From: Isochrysis galbana | Taxonomy: Eukaryota > Haptophyta > Isochrysidales > Isochrysidaceae | DNA length: 64,000 nt | Assembly (NCBI GenBank): GCA_018136815.1 | Contig: CM030933.1 | Span: 6,859,137-6,923,136 of the forward strand | Direction of reading: 5' to 3' | In this document: positions 1 to 10,029 of the stretch, in pieces | Layout of the letters: each line of letters starts with the position of its first letter | Position numbering within the stretch: the first letter of the stretch is position 1 | Program-made: the position numbers and the translations under genes | The notes under the pieces: generated by a model | Databases searched by the model: none | What the model was told of the DNA's origin: nothing | What the model saw: only the letters and a program-made list of their open reading frames with translations

Positions 1-76
1 CCTGGGGACGAAGCCCAGTTGGTCTTTAGATATTACAAACCCTATCACTTGTTTGAGTCTATTCGTTAGTATTTTG

Positions 77-394
77 GAGCTCCGCCCACCGGAAAATCGG
101 TAAGTCTCGCGCCTGTTTACAGGGTAAGACGAGACAGAGTCGGCCGCCCACTCGGAGACACAGGAGGAAGGGGGGGAAAGATCACCGGGGGGGGGGCGCG
201 GGCCACCGCACCATATCTAACTAAGCCCTCCACCCCAATCCCCCTAGTAGTGTACGGGGGGAGCCGCCTGATGGCGGGGGGAGAAGGGCCGGGGGAATGG
301 GGGTGTAGAGAGTATGCTACGTGCTACTTGCTACTTGTAGTGGGTAGTGGTTCCATTCGCCGCGAGTGCGGTAAGAATATTAAAAGGTTTTTTT
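77..394 (+). mobile_element. SINE-like family A, 5'-truncated copy
   Basis: This is the 3' part of the family A repeat. It starts at gagctccgcccacc and ends in the tail gaatattaaaaggttttttt. It matches the 3' half of the full copy at 913-1670, including the hairpin gtctcg...cgagac. No clear target-site duplication was found, so the 5' end may be a truncation or an old junction. No coding content. Confidence 0.75.
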
Positions 395-646
395 CTTACT
401 TTATTCTTTGCGATGTTGTACAGTGTACAGAAGCGTGCACATCCCTTTGAGCTGTCTCGCTCTCTCGCTCTGTGACTGTGACTGTGACTCTACGCGCAAC
501 CTGCGGGCTGAGAAAGAGAAGGAGAGGAGGGACCCGGAAGAGCTTGAGCTTGAGCTTGAGGCTGCGGCATTGGTGATTGGTGCAGTAGTGCAACAAAAGA
601 AAGAAGTTCGAAGAAGAATGCGCGAGTGCTAGACCTAGACCACTAT

Positions 647-667
647 AGGCCTTGGCAGAAATATCCG
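647..667 (+). repeat. hAT left terminal inverted repeat
   Basis: Begins taggccttgg and ends aaatatcc. It is the exact reverse complement of 3094-3114. The 8 bases before it (gaccacta) recur immediately after the right repeat. Confidence 0.85.
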
Positions 668-912
668 GATATATCTACTGGATATTTGGGCGAATTTTGG
701 CAGGACTAGCTATCTCTGGATATTTCCATGGGTGCCCTGGATACTTGGTGGATATTTGGGTGGGTGTGGGGGGTCTACGCGCTAAAACAAAACCCTTGCA
801 GAGCAAGAATGAGCGCGTGGCTCGGCTGGGGGTCACTAGGAAAGTCCCACACAGAGGATAGGGTAGATTACGTTAATAAAGAGGCTGAATAACTAATACT
901 TACTCGATCGCA

Positions 913-1670
913 AAACTAAGTTTATACTTGGTTGACCCATGGGGGGGCACGAGCCCCCCCCTCTCTCCACTCCTCCCCTGCCATGGGGGAGGAACCACCC
1001 ATCCTCCTGGCATGCCTGATGGCTTGCCAGGAGGCCACTGCCCTACTGACCCACTCCCTTCCCCACAGGCTCGCCCCATTCGCCCATCCTGGCCCCTCGT
1101 GACCAGCCCAATGCTCCAACCCCCCTCCCCCCCTGGTCGACAGGCAGACAGGTGCAGCGTGGGGGCCCCAGAGGCTCGGGAGCGCCAGCGAGGGAGAGGC
1201 AGGGGAGGCCAGGGCCCAGTCCCAGCCTCCTCTGCCCCCAGAGCTGGCCTCCAGGAGCCTCCAGGGGTCGCCAGGGGCAGCTGGAGGCCTGCCGCGGGCG
1301 CGCCATCGCGCGTGCCGCAGGAGAGGGGAGAGAGAGCGCGGAGAAGGGGGTGGGCGCGAGCGAGAGCTCCGCCCACCGGAAAATCGGTAAGTCTCGCGCC
1401 TGTTTACAGGATAAGACGAGACAGAGTCGGCCGCCCACTCGGAGACACAGGAGGAAGGGGGGGAAAGATCACCGGGGGGGGGCGCGGGCCACCGGACCAT
1501 ATCTAAGCCCTCCACCCCAATCCCCCTAGTAGTGTAACGGGGGGGGCCGCCTGATGGCGGGGGGAGAAGGGCCGGGGAATGGGGGTGTAGAGAGTATGCT
1601 ACGTGCTACTTGTAGTGGGTAGTGGTTCCATTCGCCGCGAGTGCGGTAAGACTATTAAAAGGTTTTTTTT
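913..1670 (+). mobile_element. SINE-like family A, full copy with TSD
   Basis: A full-length family A element. It starts aaactaagtttatacttgg and ends actattaaaaggtttttttt. It is flanked by an exact duplication aatacttactcgatcgca (895-912 and 1671-1688), as expected for target-primed reverse transcription. It is GC-rich and carries the family landmarks: the palindrome catggggg...gagcccccc near the 5' end, the accgg-aaaat-cggt hairpin and the gtctcg...cgagac hairpin. It lies inside the hAT element, so it is younger. ORFs across it are repeat translations, not genes. Confidence 0.88.
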
Positions 1671-2043
1671 AATACTTACTCGATCGCAGGATGATTACGA
1701 CAGACACAGACAGAGCCTGCGAGCACGCAGCGCCATGCCGCGGCGAGGTGAAGCCCTCTTGCCCCCAGGCCCGCAGCCATTGCCATCCCCATGCCTGCCC
1801 GAGCAAATGCGCGGCGCGCGAGCTACGGGCTCGCGTTTGCGCCGCTCGCTCAGCTCGCGCCGCGCGCCGCGCCAGTTGCCCTCTCACTCAAGCAAGCACA
1901 TGGTTGCCCACTGCCCACAACCACAACCACACACACCCTCCAATCGCACATGAGCATGAATTACCACACCACCACCTCATCACCCACCGCCCACCGCTGC
2001 GCTCACAGCTTCCAAACGGCTGCGATCATCATCGCGCCGGAGT

Positions 2044-2448
2044 TTGGAAGAGGAGGAGGAGGAGGAGGAGATGCGAGAGGAGCTGGCGGTGGTGGGGCCG
2101 CTCACTCTCGACGGCGTGCAAGAGTCCGAGGAGCTGCAGGACGAAAAGGAGGAGGAGGAGGAGGGAAGCGCGATCGACGAGACGGACGAGATGGCCAACG
2201 AGAGGACAACCGAGGACGGGGAGAGCGGCGCGGCGGCCGGCAGCTCATCATCTCCAACGTTGAAGGTGGGTGTGCGAGTCGTGTACGATACGTTGGGCCA
2301 ATGCGTTATCACCGCGATGGGCGACGGCACACTACATGGGAATAAGAAGTTGCAGTTGGAGTTCGAGGCGAACGGGGCGAAGAGGCGCAAATGGGTCAAC
2401 AAGAGCGATGTGTGCTTGCAGGTATGCCATACAAGTTTGATGGGTTGA
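2044..2448 (+). CDS. Acidic ORF inside hAT element, function unknown
   Basis: A 134-residue ORF. Residues 1-75 are strongly acidic and Glu-rich with a low-complexity start. Residues 76-125 look folded: a beta-rich stretch (KVGVRVVYDTLG, then TLHGNKKLQLEFE and AKRRKWVNKSDV) with a chromo/Tudor-like look. No family is assigned. A good splice donor follows residue 128 (ttgcag|gtatgc, about 2419), so it may be an exon rather than a complete ORF. It sits just upstream of the hAT transposase remnant, so it could be the N-terminal part of that transposase or a captured host exon. Confidence 0.4.
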   Translation: MEEEEEEEEMREELAVVGPLTLDGVQESEELQDEKEEEEEGSAIDETDEMANERTTEDGESGAAAGSSSSPTLKVGVRVVYDTLGQCVITAMGDGTLHGNKKLQLEFEANGAKRRKWVNKSDVCLQVCHTSLMG

Positions 2449-2451
2449 TGG

Positions 2452-2794
2452 GTGCTTGCTACCCTCACTTGCTTCGCCCACATTCCAAACATAGCCGATG
2501 GGATGAAGAATGAATTGCCAGATTATTTGCAAGCATGTCAAGGCCTTGTTATTGACCATGGAGATGTCGGCGACTTTACTACATCGGTGCTCAAATGGTG
2601 GGCATCGCATCACAAACGCTTCCCTATGTGGGCACAAGCAGCTAGGATTGCTTTTTGTCTCAGTCCCAATTCAGCTGCTTCGTGAACGTGTCTTCTCATT
2701 ACTCCAGTGCTCGTTTGGTGCGAACCGTGATAGCTCTTTAGCAGACCAAGTTCAAGCGTCAGTGATGTTGCGATACAATCGCAGCAAACGCTAG
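2452..2794 (+). pseudogene. hAT transposase C-terminal dimerisation domain (broken)
   Basis: The translation reads VLKWWASHHKRFPMWAQAAR, then CLSPNSAAS up to a stop near 2685. One base out of frame it continues RERVFSLLQCSFGANRDSSL with a ...QVQASVMLRYN ending. Known family: the hAT dimerisation region has W-W, F-P and the S-x-x-S-E-R-x-F-S signature, all recognisable here. The signature is split across two frames by a +1 frameshift near 2683, so the copy is inactive unless spliced unusually. The position next to the right TIR fits the C-terminus of a transposase read on the plus strand. Confidence 0.8.
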
Positions 2795-3093
2795 CAGTCG
2801 TGATGTGTGACGTGCGACGTGCAAGTGCCAAGTACCAAGTAGCAAACTTCAAATGTAGGTATGTGTATGTGAAAATTGCAGCAGCTATAGCTATAGACCA
2901 ATAGTCTACAAGTGGTGGGAGATGATGGTGTATGTGAGGTAGACGTAGACGTGTAACGGGCTCGAAAATCGAAAATACCGCGCGGGCATGCTAGCGGTAT
3001 TTATAGCGCACAACTGGATATTTTTCTGGATATTTGGGTAAATTGCTGGATATTTTGCGGATATTTTTGCTGGATATTTGGGTCCGATTTTGT

Positions 3094-3114
3094 GGATATT
3101 TCTGCCAAGGCCTA
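3094..3114 (-). repeat. hAT right terminal inverted repeat
   Basis: Exact inverted copy of 647-667, followed by the target duplication gaccacta at 3115-3122. Confidence 0.85.
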
Positions 3115-3122
3115 GACCACTA

Positions 3123-4406
3123 ACTAGACCGTGTGTGTGAACGTGAATGACGATACTAAACGCGCTCGGGCTCGAGAGCCGCATTTTCCATGTGTCTGCG
3201 GGTTCGCGTGCCGTTGCTGCGACGTTGTCCCGTGTCCCGTGCCCATGGTCCATTGTCGGAAAGTCGGAATGGGAGATGGGGAAGATGGAAGATGGAAGCT
3301 GTTATCTGGGCAGGGGAAGATCATGATCATACGCGACTGCCGTGTTCGTGTCCGGGAGCGGAAGATTGAGATTGAGATTGTGCGGCCAGACTGGGCCAGG
3401 TGAAGTGTGAAGTGTTATATCTCATTTATAGTAGGTGAGTTTGAGTACTACGTGAGAGTAGTTGTAGTTGATGTTGATATAAAAACCCACCTGACACCTG
3501 AAGATTCATAGGCTACTACCGCTAGCTACTGGCTATATATATAACTATAAATCACCCGGTCACTCACTCTTTTAACCACTATTTCCCACCTCTCCTGGCT
3601 CCTGGGTGTCCAAGGATGCCGCAAGCCGCAAGGTCCCTCTCTATCTACTCTCTACCTCTACCTACCCCGTCAGCCGCCTCCGCCCCTCAGAACAACCCCA
3701 ACCCCCTCCCACCTCACGAAAGGCAATGGCGTCGGTGAGTCATGAGTGACCCCCCTCGCTTGCCCCGCGCGCGGCCGCCCTGTGTACTGTGTGACATACT
3801 GTGACAGTGGTTGTGACAGATTCTTCATTCAACTGCAACTGCTCAACCTAAGACCTAAGCTTTCCTCGAGCCTCCACCAAAGGCCAGAATCCTACCTACG
3901 AATGCATGGAAATGGTAGGACGCGGTCCTACAATGAACGACGGCACCGGCTGACCGCCTGATGCCTCTATGAGCCGCCCTAACTCTCCGCTTACTCTTAC
4001 TCTCACCCCTTGTCCTTTTTGTGGTTTGTGGGTAGTTTGTGGCATCTATATATAATGTTGCTGGATGTGAAAGTCTAGCTCTGCTCTATTGGCTGCGAGC
4101 TTGGGGTGAACACCGCATCCCCTCACAGATGAAATCAGAAAGTCTTTACTCCGATGACATAAGATCACACTATGCCACAGCATTGCACCCTAACCCATAC
4201 TTGAGCCAACTAAGAGCTAGAGACCAATCATGTGGGGCCGCCGTGCAATGCCCATCCTCAACTCAACACAGGTTGGGACGCCCTTTCATTGCCAACTTCC
4301 CACATCGATCTCTAGCGGCAACTCACAGCAGCGCCTGTTGACACATGCGCATGCAGAAAGAGTATGCGCAAGAAGCCAACGCGTTGCCCCCACAAGGAAC
4401 AACAGC
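3123..4406. other. Intergenic, no supported gene
   Basis: It holds AT-rich stretches with TATA-like motifs (tataaaa near 3478, tatatatataact near 3534). There is one suggestive ATG GCG TCG directly followed by gtgagt at 3726, which could be a three-codon first exon. No downstream coding exon could be tied to it. The minus-strand eS21 gene ends at 4407, so 4200-4406 is probably its 3' UTR and terminator. Confidence 0.4.
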
Positions 4407-4916
4407 TTATATCACGAGGCCCGAACGCTTCGCGTCCTCGAGGCGCTTGGTGAAGAGACGATCGAGTGCGCCATCCGCCTCTCCCTGAGCGCGGATGAAA
4501 CCGCAGAGAGCCATCGTGGTGTACTCTCCAGTGTACACACCATCAGCTGCAGCGGGAGGAAAGCAGCTAGTTAATATCAGCATCTAAACGCTAGTCTGGT
4601 CCAGCCGTACAGCATGACTCTGTTTTAGTACAGCCGAGAATCATGCGCGTCGGCTTCGTGCGGGCACGGAAATCGCAGGACTCACCAGACACATGGCCGA
4701 TGTTGAGCTGGATAGAGGCCTTGTCCTTGGCATGGATGAGGCGATTGGTGGCCGAGCTGCACGCAAGGGAAAACATGCAGTTGTCAGACACTATGCAGAT
4801 GCACTAGGAGCCTGTCGCTCGAGCAGCGGCAGCGCGCCGGCATTAACCCACCACTTGCGCGGGATGTAAAGATCGATGTTGACGCCCGCATCGTTGTGCA
4901 TACCGGCAGACGCCAT
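4407..4916 (-). CDS. RPS21: 40S ribosomal protein eS21 (RPS21)
   Basis: A cytosolic small-subunit ribosomal protein of 91 residues. It is read from three exons: 4916-4852, 4756-4686 and 4546-4407. Introns are 95 and 139 bp, both GT-AG (tg|gtgggt...gtgcag|c and tctg|gtgagt...ctgcag|ct), with phases 2 and 1 that join in frame. Recognisable eS21 blocks are HNDAG..IDLYIPRK at the N-terminus, CSATNRLIHAKDKASIQLNI in the middle (Cys codon split by intron 1) and ALCGFIRAQGEADGALDRL near the C-terminus. The length is normal for the family (about 80-90). The start at 4916 adds five residues before an alternative Met at 4901, which would fit the usual family N-terminus equally well. It is transcribed away from the SINE-like copy at 5850. 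Confidence 0.95.
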
Positions 4917-5849
4917 GGTTACTGACGGGAGCGGAGCCTGCAGAGCAGCACACACGGGGGTCGCGAGGGCTCAGCTCCACACAGGCGCGACTGAGAGCTG
5001 ACGAGCACCAGGCCAAAAGCAGCAGATGCGTCTGGATAGGTTTGGCGAGGCGCTCGGGAGCGCAGAAGATCGTGCGCGCCGATCTCTGGGCTCTCACTGT
5101 GGAGAGTGGTCGGCCCTGTGCGTGGCGGCGCGCCGCACCTGAAGGCGGAGAGGGAGAAGCAGGGAGAGGGGGAAAGCCGGGGACCGTGCGGGCAGCCACG
5201 CGTACATACCGCCAGGGGGGCCTCCGTAGGGGTCTCTATTCTTGTGAATAAGTAAAAAGTGGCGGCCGTTTTCGGTTTTCTGTGTATACTTGATAGTGCA
5301 CGCGACTGTTGACTCTTGGCGAGGGAGGGTGACCAGCCTACGAGCCTACAGCCTACATGCCCAGGTGCTGAGTTCAAGATCGAGAATCTAGGTAGAACAT
5401 AGAACCCTCCAGACAGCTTGAATTCGAATTAAGAATGAAATTAATTCCGTCCACGAACAACGAACCACGAACCACGAATCACGAATCATAGCCGGTCACT
5501 CACTAGGAGGGGGGTGCGGAGGGCGCCATCTGTAAGGGGCAAACGAATGCCTAAATAAGCTCCCTGCATGATCTGGTTTTCGATGGGAAATCAGCATAAA
5601 AAACGGGGGTCTTCGGTCTTCCGGCAAAATTTTCGAAAAATACCCGATTTCAGGCTTCTGACTTCTGACCTCTGACGGCCGTGCGGAAATATACTTCAGG
5701 CCCCCTTCGGTACTATTTTACCGACGGCCTTCATGCGTGCCTCTCGCAGCGAAACATGAAACCATGGGCACCGGCACCTGACCCGGACCAAAGATCCTGG
5801 TTCTACACGCACAGCAATGCGCATTTGCTCACTATGTTTTCATGGACTT
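4917..5849. other. Intergenic: eS21 upstream region, no other gene seen
   Basis: The first 300 bases upstream of the eS21 start are GC-rich and probably contain its promoter and 5' UTR. From about 5380 the sequence is AT-richer with short local repeats (cacgaac/cacgaat near 5455-5490; ttctgacttctgacctctgac near 5656). No coding signal is convincing. Confidence 0.4.
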
Positions 5850-6608
5850 TTTTTTAACTTCTTAATAGTCTCACCGCACACGCACACGCGGCCGTGGACC
5901 CTCTACTTTCTACTCACGCAGCAAACCTTTCTACACCCCCTCTCTCCCGGCCCTTTCCCCCCCGCCATCAGGCGACTCCCCCCGTGCACTACTAGGGGGA
6001 TAGGGGAAAAGGGCTTAGATATGGTCGGTGGCCCGCGCCCCCCCCCGGTGATCCGTTCCCCCCTTCCTCCTATGCCTACCGGGCTGGCGGCGTCCTCAGT
6101 CCCGACTTCTCCTGTAAACAGGTGCGGGACTTACATATTTTCCGGTGAGCGGAGCCCTCGCTCCGCCCACCCCCTTCTCCGCGCTCTCTCTCCCCTCTCC
6201 TGCAGGCACGCGCGATGGCGCGCCTGCGACAGGCCTGCAGCTGCCTCTGGAGACCCCTGGAGGCTCCTGGAGGCCAGCTCAGGGGGCAGAGGAGGCTGGG
6301 GCTGGGCCCTGGTCTCCCCTGCCTCTCCCTCGCTGGCGCTCCTGGGCCTCAGGGGCCCCCACTCTGCACCTGTCTGCCTGTCGAACAGGGGGGGAGAGGG
6401 GGTTGGAGCGATGGGCTGGCCACGAGGGGCCAGGACGCGCGAATCAGGCGAGCCTGTCAGGGAGAGAGTGGGTCAGCATGGCAGTGGCCTCCTGGCAAGC
6501 CATCAGGCATGCCAGGAGGATGGGTGGTTCCTCCCCCATGGCAGGGGAGGAGTGGAGAGAGGGGGGGCTCGTGCCCCCCCATGGGCGAACTAAGTATAAA
6601 CTTAGTTG
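5850..6608 (-). mobile_element. SINE-like family A, full copy with TSD
   Basis: A full-length family A copy in reverse orientation. Its poly-T/A tail lies at 5850-5856 and its 5' end (aactaagtttatact on the minus strand) near 6608. It is flanked by a 16-bp duplication atgttttcatggactt (5834-5849 and 6609-6624). The hairpin here reads gtcccg...cgggac, against gtctcg...cgagac in the copy at 913, which is a compensated pair change. Confidence 0.88.
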
Positions 6609-6819
6609 ATGTTTTCATGGACTTGAACAAGTACGTAAGTATCGCAAAAACTAAAGACGCTAACTGCAAAAATCGCCAAAGGCTCGAGAACCCAACTTCG
6701 ACCTGCGACCGGGGGCGCCACGAGGCTGTTCCAGTCACCGCTCACCAAATGGATGCCGCTACCAGCACCAAAGTGCAAAGTGCGGTATGCCGCCCTCACA
6801 GCCACGCCAATCGCGCCCG

Positions 6820-6930
6820 AGGCTCTCTCTCCCCTCTCCTGCGCCACGCGCGATGGCGCACCTGCGGCAGGCCTATAGCTGACCACTGGCGACCCCTGGA
6901 GGCTCCTGGAGGCCTGCTCAAAGATCAAAG
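6820..6930 (-). repeat. Family A internal fragment
   Basis: About 110 bp matching the middle of family A (ctctctcccctctcctgc, the gatggcgc..ctgcggcaggcct block, then cctggaggctcctggaggcc). Both ends are lost. The rest of 6625-7092 shows no gene. Confidence 0.65.
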
Positions 6931-7092
6931 AAATAGTAGTATATCGCGCAAAAGAACCGACCGTCCGACCGTGCATCCGTGCATCTCCCCCACCCTCCCA
7001 TCCTTCCAAGCACAGTCTACGTGTTGCGTGTTTCCATGCAAGAAAACCGCCCTTATCGCAACATACAATGTAAGCCACAGCATAGAGGAAAC

Positions 7093-9102
7093 TTATTGAG
7101 AAGAGACAGTCGACGCCCTGACGTCGTCGCAGCTGGGCACCGGTATGGCGACTGCAATAGGTACTTTATCGTGTGCCCCTTGTGCTGCTACAATGTGTTG
7201 TACCTGCTTGTGTTGGTAGCTTGCTGGCCGGTACGCTTCCTGCACGTGAGGGAAGCCCGACGCCCAGAGAGCACGACCCTCTGTGGCGTCTACCAATGAG
7301 ATTGATGGATGATTGGAATGCATCCGCACAATTGCGTTGCGCGTGTAGAGATGACGTGCCGCCTCTGTTCCGTGGCAAAGCATTGCATGGTTGACGAACT
7401 GTGTGGCATCAGCTAACAGAGGGGCGCCCTGATCGAGGGTGCGGGGGCGACAAAGCACCCGTCGTGCAACCCGGCCTGCTCCAGTCCCACACGGTCGCTT
7501 GTCGTCCTCGCCATCTGGCTGTGAACGTGGAAACGCCGTCCAATCGTCTTCGTCCCGTTGCTGCACGTCTTTTGGTGGTTCGTGCAATTCCCACATTTGA
7601 TTCGAGCGTCGCTTGGCGCCCGTCGTCAATCCCGATGCGTCCTGATCTACTAGACCCGCCAGCTCGGCGCCGCACGCCCGTAGCCGCTCTTCCAGAGTGT
7701 CAAAGCAGGCGATATTGCAGGTGAGCACAAGCTCTATGGTCCAAGCTCCATGTCTTGACAAGTGACCTTTTGACCTTGGCGCAACGGGCTTTGCGGTAGC
7801 ATGCGTTTCACTTTCTGATGCTCGCATGGAAGCAGCATGAGGAGTTCTTGACGCCTCTGGGAAGGAGACGGTTGCCGCCACATCATCGAATTCTGTATCA
7901 GATGATGCCGCAGGGGTTTTTCCTCGATGCTCAAACAGATTGGTGTGCCGAGCGCGAACGGAGGAGCCACGAGCAATGTCACCCATCCACACGGCACAAC
8001 CAGGAGGCACGATCACAGTTGCGGTGAAACAGGCATCTGGCGAGCGGATTTGCAGCTCGTGAGGCGAGTCAGAGCAACATTCCGAGTAGAGCTTTATCAT
8101 CAGCCGACCCGTCGGATACATTGTTGGCGTCTTCGGGTTGTCGACATGCCAGCAACCACTAGCTCGCTGGCCGTTTGTTGAATAAGAGCCACCTGAATGT
8201 AGTAAACAATGCCAAAATAGTTAGCGGAGTGCTTGTAGCAAAGCAACAAATTCCATGCCTAGGAAACAACACTAGCCATGCGACGAATAAGTCTGGGCGT
8301 GTGCATCGCAGCCTTACTGGCCTGCGAGGTATGGGAATGCAACACAAAAACGAGGCGTGCTTCAGAGCAAATGGGAGCATCTCGCTAGCCATCGCACGCA
8401 TGTACCGCCGAACATGAAACCAGGCTCCCATCGCTGCACCCCTGTACCAGACGGCCTGGCATGTGAAAACTAACCTGCAGCAATACGTATCCAAATATGC
8501 CTTTCGATCTCATCCGCACGGTCTGTGCCAGAGATGGGCGGCGCATCGATCACCCCGGGGACGGAGGCGATACCCGGGGTTGTGGCAACAGCACGGCAGA
8601 TTCGCCGGATCGCGCCAACACCCCGCGGATGCATTTGAGCAAGCCAAACGAATCTCTCGAACACCGCGTCGTCTTGTAGATCGATCAGGTACTGGCATTG
8701 CCCTGAGGGGTCACCAAAGAGACGGCCAAGCCCATGATGATCAGTGACATCAGCGGCGGCATGGCCCACGATCGCTCGAGCGCCACGCTGGCTGGCGCTG
8801 CTCGCGCCGGCCAGCAGATTGATCGCCTCAGATGCTGCCGCCGCGCAGATCTGGTGCAACTGGAGCCCGGCCAGCACTCGGCAGTCAGCCACAAGCATTG
8901 CGGCAGCTGCCAACTTCGCCTCAGCCAGGAAGGTGGGGTGGGGCGGCTGTATTGCTGCTCCTCCCGGCGAGAGGTGCGGTCCGCGCGGCAGCGAGGGGTC
9001 GAACGAGAAGCTGACCAACCGTCGCCCTCTCCACGTGCCGCCTGCCAGCCGGGCGGAAACCTCCTCGACGGACCTCCTGAGGCGATCGCTCGGGGCCCCC
9101 AT
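7093..9102 (-). CDS. Two-exon gene, protein of unknown function
   Basis: Exon 1 (9102-8475) and exon 2 (8192-7093) join in phase 1 across a 282-bp GT-AG intron (gctgcag|gttagt...cattcag|gtggc), giving 575 residues in frame. No family is recognised. Residues 80-130 are Ala-rich and helical (AEAKLAAAAMLVADCRVL). A patch around the junction (ASGCWHVDNPKTPTMYPTGR) and downstream of it (CFTATVIVPPGCAVWMGDIA) resembles the beta-rich core of small-molecule oxygenases, but no His-x-Asp...His set was established. The C-terminal third is poorly ordered. The start Met at 9102 is the first in frame; a G/T homopolymer run lies just upstream (9140-9173). Further introns in the C-terminal half are possible. 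Confidence 0.5.
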
Positions 9103-10029
9103 CAGTCCCGCCAGGTGAGAAAATCCTCTCTGTTACCCATCTTTTTTTTTTTGGGGGGGGGGGGGGGGGGGGCGGGTGATCGAGCCCTCGACCACATAGG
9201 AGTACTCCTACATTTTTGTATCTCACCTCCCTTTTCTCTCGGCCTGGCTTTCATCTGGGCGGGTGTGTACCACTTTTGACGTGAACCCACTCTTCAAACA
9301 CAAAGATGATCATCGTCAGAAAGGAACGAACCTCGCTTGCGGCGAATACACAATGATATGAACATATGAACACACCATTCACACATGACACTTGACCTTT
9401 ACAAGCACTGAATTACAGTTATAATCTTATCGCTAAACGCAGTCGTAGTCAACAAGCACACGCACAGCAAAGAACGGGATGCGGGATGGCCCAAGCCTTG
9501 CTATTGATGGCGATGCTGTCACGATGTCACCGATGTAGGATGCGGGACTGGGATCACCCTCCAAAAACCAAAAAGAAAAAGGCCTAACGCCTAACATGTA
9601 ACATGTTTAAGGGTGTTCGTGGTAGTGGATTTCAGCTAATGTGTGATGTGGGTGTAAGATATCCGCAATCCGCAGTACCTTCGACCCGTCTGCCGTTACT
9701 CTCGAGCGTCACAATATGGCGTTGTATCTGTTGGAACAATTACCCAACAACCCAAGAAATCTCGACTGGCCCAGAATCCGGAATGCTTGCTCGAAGGTGG
9801 TCGGTTTTACGTTTGAGCGTTCTGGGGTTACGCTCGAGCGTTACAACATGGCGTTGTATCTGTTGGAACACTTACCGAACAACCCAAGAACGCACGACTG
9901 GCCCAGAATCCAGAATGCTTGCTCGAAGGTGGTCGTCCCGTCGTCCCCGACCCAGCACGCCCGTGAGCCGGTGAGTGACCCCCGTTTTTGGCTGTGAAGG
10001 CGGCGTGAAGAAAGGGGCCCCGTCGGCCG
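9103..10029. other. Intergenic with homopolymer run and tandem duplication
   Basis: T12/G-rich run at 9140-9173, then AT-rich sequence without coding signal, then the duplicated unit listed separately (9706-9945). The last 80 bases are GC-rich and lead into the glycosyltransferase candidate first exon. Confidence 0.45.
9706..9945 (+). repeat. Tandem duplication of a ~103-bp unit
   Basis: Two near-identical blocks (about 9706-9808 and 9833-9936), each containing atggcgttgtatctgttgga, ccaacaacccaagaa and tggcccagaatcc and ending tgcttgctcgaaggtggtcg. The spacing is about 127 bp. A related but scrambled piece (ccagaatgct-gctcgaaggtcg) lies at 58816-58840, so the unit is dispersed. Confidence 0.7.

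Larger units (their letters stand above)
647..3114 (+). mobile_element. hAT-family DNA transposon
   Basis: A 2.47-kb DNA transposon. It has perfect 21-bp terminal inverted repeats (647-667 and 3094-3114, starting taggccttgg) and an exact 8-bp target duplication gaccacta (639-646 and 3115-3122). An 8-bp TSD and a TAGG-type terminus are typical of hAT elements. Many GGATATTT motifs crowd both subterminal zones (about 664-765 and 3017-3100), like the subterminal transposase-binding repeats of other hATs. Inside are a degraded hAT transposase C-terminus (about 2452-2794), an acidic ORF (2044-2448) and a nested family A element (913-1670) with its own TSD. The intact ends suggest fairly recent movement; the internal coding damage suggests a non-autonomous copy. 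Confidence 0.85.

Noticed and set aside
900-1529. Several overlapping ORFs of 100-200 codons
   Set aside because: They lie entirely inside a TSD-flanked family A element and recur at every copy in both orientations; GC-rich repeat sequence has few stops.
637-3122. Mutator-like element with a 10-bp TSD (tagaccacta)
   Set aside because: Counting the terminal ta as part of the TIR gives perfect 21-bp TIRs and an 8-bp TSD. The encoded dimerisation domain is hAT-type, so hAT explains it better.
3726-3740. Possible three-codon first exon (ATG GCG TCG | gtgagt)
   Set aside because: Good context and TATA-like motifs upstream, but no downstream exon could be identified.
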